In this document: positions 62,133-64,000 of the stretch, piece by piece
Position numbering within the stretch: the first letter of the stretch is position 1
Layout: every line of letters begins with the position of its first letter
DNA from: an uncultured Campylobacter sp.
Lineage (GTDB): Bacteria; Campylobacterota; Campylobacteria; Campylobacterales; Campylobacteraceae
Direction: 5' to 3'
DNA: 64,000 nucleotides
NCBI RefSeq assembly: GCF_905373215.1
Contig: NZ_CAJPRT010000003.1
Span: forward strand, 1-64,000
Notes under the pieces: generated by a model
What the model was told of the DNA's origin: nothing
The model's input: the letters and a program-made list of their open reading frames with translations, nothing else
Databases searched by the model: none
Position numbers and translations under genes: made by a program

Positions 62133-62951
62133 TTATCTAGTGGGCGCGGCTTTAGCTTCTTTGGAATCCGGGTATGAAGCTTTTAGCGCTTTGTAGAATT
62201 TATCTGCGCTGTCTTTATCGCCAATCTTATCGAAGCTGATCGCGGTGTGATAAAGAAGTTTTGGGGTGTAGTCTTGGCTCTCATTGTGCGAGATGCTCTT
62301 TTTATAGTAGTTTATCGCTTCTGCGTATGAGCCGGAAAAATATGAAATTTCGCCCAGCATATAGTTCGCCTTAGCGGGCTTGTAGTTCTTAGATACTAAA
62401 TAATTATAGCGCTCTTTTGCGCCGGAATAGTCTTTTTTGGCATATAAAGCGTCAGCCTCTTTCAATACTGAAGCTTGATCTTTTGATTTAAAATCGGAGT
62501 CTGATTTTGTACTAGCAGGGACTGAAGCAGTACCTGCGTCTAATTCAGCGTTTTTTTTTACGCTGCCGCCGCTACCTAATTTTTTATTGATTTCAGCGAT
62601 TTGGGCTTTTATAGCAGCGATGTCTCGTTTCATCTGGTCTAGCTCGCTGTTACCTTGGCTCTTGCCCGTAGCGCGAATTTCTAGATCCGCTACCCTGTTT
62701 TCCAGGTTCGAAATTTTAGAATTTGTTCCTTCAAGGACACTTCGCAAGCCTTCGACGCTCTCGCGTGTATTATCTACACTAGTTTGCATCTCGCTTATAC
62801 GCTTGCGGTTATCGCGCAATACTTGTTCGTTTTCAGTTAACCCGTAAGAGCTGCCTGAATCAATATTGCCAGCATCAAATGCGGAAGTTTCTGCATTTAA
62901 AAAAGTGGCAGCTCCCAAAAGAGCCGCCACCGTGAAATTTTTAAATTTCAA
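62133..62951 (-). CDS. cpoB: Tol-Pal system protein CpoB (YbgF)
   Basis: TTG at 62951 is the likely start because it opens a signal peptide (MKFKNFTVAALLGAATFLNA) just past the pal stop. A coiled coil follows (NRKRISEMQTSVDNTRESVEGLR, LENRVADLEIRA) and then three TPRs (EADALYAKKDYSGAKERYNYLV, AKANYMLGEISYFSGSYAEAINYYKKSI, LLYHTAISFDKIGDKDSADKFYKALK). CpoB coordinates outer-membrane constriction with peptidoglycan synthesis. The order tolB-pal-cpoB is standard. Confidence 0.9.
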   Translation of the reverse strand: MKFKNFTVAALLGAATFLNAETSAFDAGNIDSGSSYGLTENEQVLRDNRKRISEMQTSVDNTRESVEGLRSVLEGTNSKISNLENRVADLEIRATGKSQGNSELDQMKRDIAAIKAQIAEINKKLGSGGSVKKNAELDAGTASVPASTKSDSDFKSKDQASVLKEADALYAKKDYSGAKERYNYLVSKNYKPAKANYMLGEISYFSGSYAEAINYYKKSISHNESQDYTPKLLYHTAISFDKIGDKDSADKFYKALKASYPDSKEAKAAPTR

Positions 62952-62952
62952 A

Positions 62953-63426
62953 TTAGAATCCAACTTTGAATTCGTCGCGTCTGTTTTGAGCGTCGCACTC
63001 TTTAGAATGCTCTGTGCAAGCCATATTGCTCTCACCGTAGCTTACTACGGAAATTCTGCTCTCATTTACGCCTTGAGCAACCAATGCGTCTTTAGCTGCA
63101 GTAGCTCTCTTTAGACCAAGAGCATAGTTGTACTCATCAGAACCCCACTCATCGCAGTTACCCTCAACTTTAACAGTTAGAGACTCTGCGCCTGCTTGGT
63201 TGAATAGAGCTGCGTTATTATTGATTGTGCCTTGTTGATCGGCTCTAATATTAAATTTATCAAAGTCGAAATAAACAGTGCCAACTTCACTTTGGATCTG
63301 AGATGCCAAAGCAGCTAGTCTATCTGCATCACTTGTGCTTGTAGTATCGGCCTCTGGGGTCTTTTTAGAACAACCGCTCAATAATAGAGCAGCAACTGCT
63401 ATCGAAGATAAAACTAAATGTTTCAT
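62953..63426 (-). CDS. pal: peptidoglycan-associated lipoprotein Pal
   Basis: A 157-residue lipoprotein (LSSIAVAALLLSGC, lipobox LSGC) with an OmpA-like domain: VYFDFDKFNIRADQQGTIN, VEGNCDEWGSDEYNYALGLKRA and RISVVSYGESNMACTEHSKE. It tethers the outer membrane to peptidoglycan through diaminopimelate binding and to TolB. It corresponds to Omp18 of C. jejuni. The ribosome site is AAAGGAT. Confidence 0.95.
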   Translation of the reverse strand: MKHLVLSSIAVAALLLSGCSKKTPEADTTSTSDADRLAALASQIQSEVGTVYFDFDKFNIRADQQGTINNNAALFNQAGAESLTVKVEGNCDEWGSDEYNYALGLKRATAAKDALVAQGVNESRISVVSYGESNMACTEHSKECDAQNRRDEFKVGF

Positions 63427-63455
63427 TTTCTATCCTTTCAAAAAAAATTGAAGTC

Positions 63456-63461
63456 ATTATA
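63456..63461 (-). promoter_or_regulatory. extended -10 TGATATAAT for pal
   Basis: On the minus strand TATAAT with upstream TG lies about 30 bases before the pal start, in the 55-base gap after tolB. It suggests that pal-cpoB have their own promoter. Confidence 0.5.
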
Positions 63462-63481
63462 TCACGAGATTTTTTAATATT

Positions 63482-64000
63482 TTACCAATCAACCGATTGA
63501 ATTTTACCCACTCTTAACGGAAATTGGAAACTTTTATTCTCGTTAACTCTGATAATACCTACCGAGCTTCCGCTGCCGTCTTGCTTGATAAACATAATGC
63601 TGCCGCCATCGCTAGAAAATCTAGGAAACATATTTTTGCCGCTAGCCGTTAACTGGCGAATCATATCGGTTTGAGTAGAGATTAAATATATATTAAATCC
63701 GCCCCCGCCGTCGCGACTAGAGTAAGTAACGTAATTGCCATTTGTGCTGATGGAGTTATTGTTTTTGCCGTGATAGACGAGCTGCTGAACGTTGCCGCCA
63801 TTTATGCTAGTGGCAAATACGTTTGGATAGCCCAGACGATCGCTCACAAAAGCCACGCGCGAATCGCCGTCGATAAAATTTCCATTTACATCAATGCCAG
63901 CGTAATCGGTAATTTGCTTAGCGCTGCCCGAGGCTATATCATACAAATAAATATCGGGTTGATCCTTAGGCGCATTGGTGATTAGAAGCTTTCTGCCGTC
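63482..64000 (-). CDS. tolB: TolB translocation protein (C-terminal part; 5' end outside the window)
   Basis: The frame is open to the window edge (upstream codons read DGRKLLITNAPKDQPDIY), so the TTG at 63946 is internal. The visible part is the C-terminal beta-propeller: YDIASGSAKQITDYAGID, VAFVSDRLGYPNVFAT, ISTNGNYVTYSSRDGGGGFNI and FPRFSSDGGSIMFI. Periplasmic TolB links Pal and the TolQRA motor. It precedes pal. Confidence 0.93.
   Translation of the reverse strand, partial: DGRKLLITNAPKDQPDIYLYDIASGSAKQITDYAGIDVNGNFIDGDSRVAFVSDRLGYPNVFATSINGGNVQQLVYHGKNNNSISTNGNYVTYSSRDGGGGFNIYLISTQTDMIRQLTASGKNMFPRFSSDGGSIMFIKQDGSGSSVGIIRVNENKSFQFPLRVGKIQSVDW

Overview
The window reads as the chromosome of an epsilonproteobacterium of the genus Campylobacter. 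Gene content and order match Campylobacter: lpxB-greA, surE followed by a ThiF-family gene, rplY-pth-lptG-lysA-pheA-hisC, dxs-perR-CYTH/CHAD-ubiE-xseA-serC, and tolB-pal-cpoB-slyD-fabD-mtnN-ttcA. The DNA is a GC-rich background studded with AAATTT cores. From memory of the C. jejuni map, fliF-fliG-fliH lie between hisC and dxs; here those two genes overlap by about 11 bases with nothing between them. This fits a non-motile, aflagellate, anaerobic oral species such as C. gracilis (inference). No rRNA, tRNA or CRISPR array was seen.

Layout. 1-2600 is an AT-rich islet with a RelA/SpoT-like synthetase gene (cut by the window edge) and a DGQHR-domain gene in one operon, probably acquired and possibly defensive. 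2600-4400 holds decayed genes, including a beta-propeller-like pseudogene. 4777-7066 is cstA-ybdD (minus). 7434-11851 is a plus-strand operon: FecCD-type permease, ATPase, binding protein, radical SAM enzyme of the HemW/HutW/ChuW type and a flavodoxin, best read as heme uptake plus oxygen-independent heme opening. 11852-15528 is gene-poor, with hypotheticals, a frameshifted gene and a diverged duplicated element. 15529-35143 is a long minus-strand run of housekeeping genes. 35212-41690 (plus) carries a lipoprotein, surE, a ThiF-family gene, nitroreductase, modD, modA, modB (no modC) and sodC. 42092-44711 is a DUF1104 protein next to a two-component system. 45542-49284 (minus) has a metallophosphoesterase, a kinase-RNA ligase fusion and an isoaspartyl peptidase, with a broken copy of that peptidase's 3' end. 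49699-56519 mixes a DUF417 protein, a second propeller pseudogene, thiL, a TPR-like lipoprotein and three AT-rich genes for membrane or lipoproteins. 56574-64000 (minus) has an aldehyde dehydrogenase and the ttcA-to-tolB block.

The most unusual signal crosses feature types. Short degenerate tandem arrays built on an AAATTT (or GAATTT) core occur with periods of 24 or 30 bases. They occur between genes (37721-37813, 58294-58436), inside a pseudogene (3955-4104, seven cores exactly 24 bases apart) and in a possible decapeptide-repeat ORF between lysA and pheA (24646-24846, mostly 30 bases). Low-complexity in-frame inserts sit inside conserved enzymes (lysA, lpxB, thiL), and the lpxB insert is itself a 30-base tandem repeat. 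This looks like a genome-wide repeat-generating process that tolerates or exploits coding sequence. Other leads are the RelA/SpoT-DGQHR pair, the kinase-ligase plus phosphoesterase pair as an RNA-repair candidate, and the heme operon.
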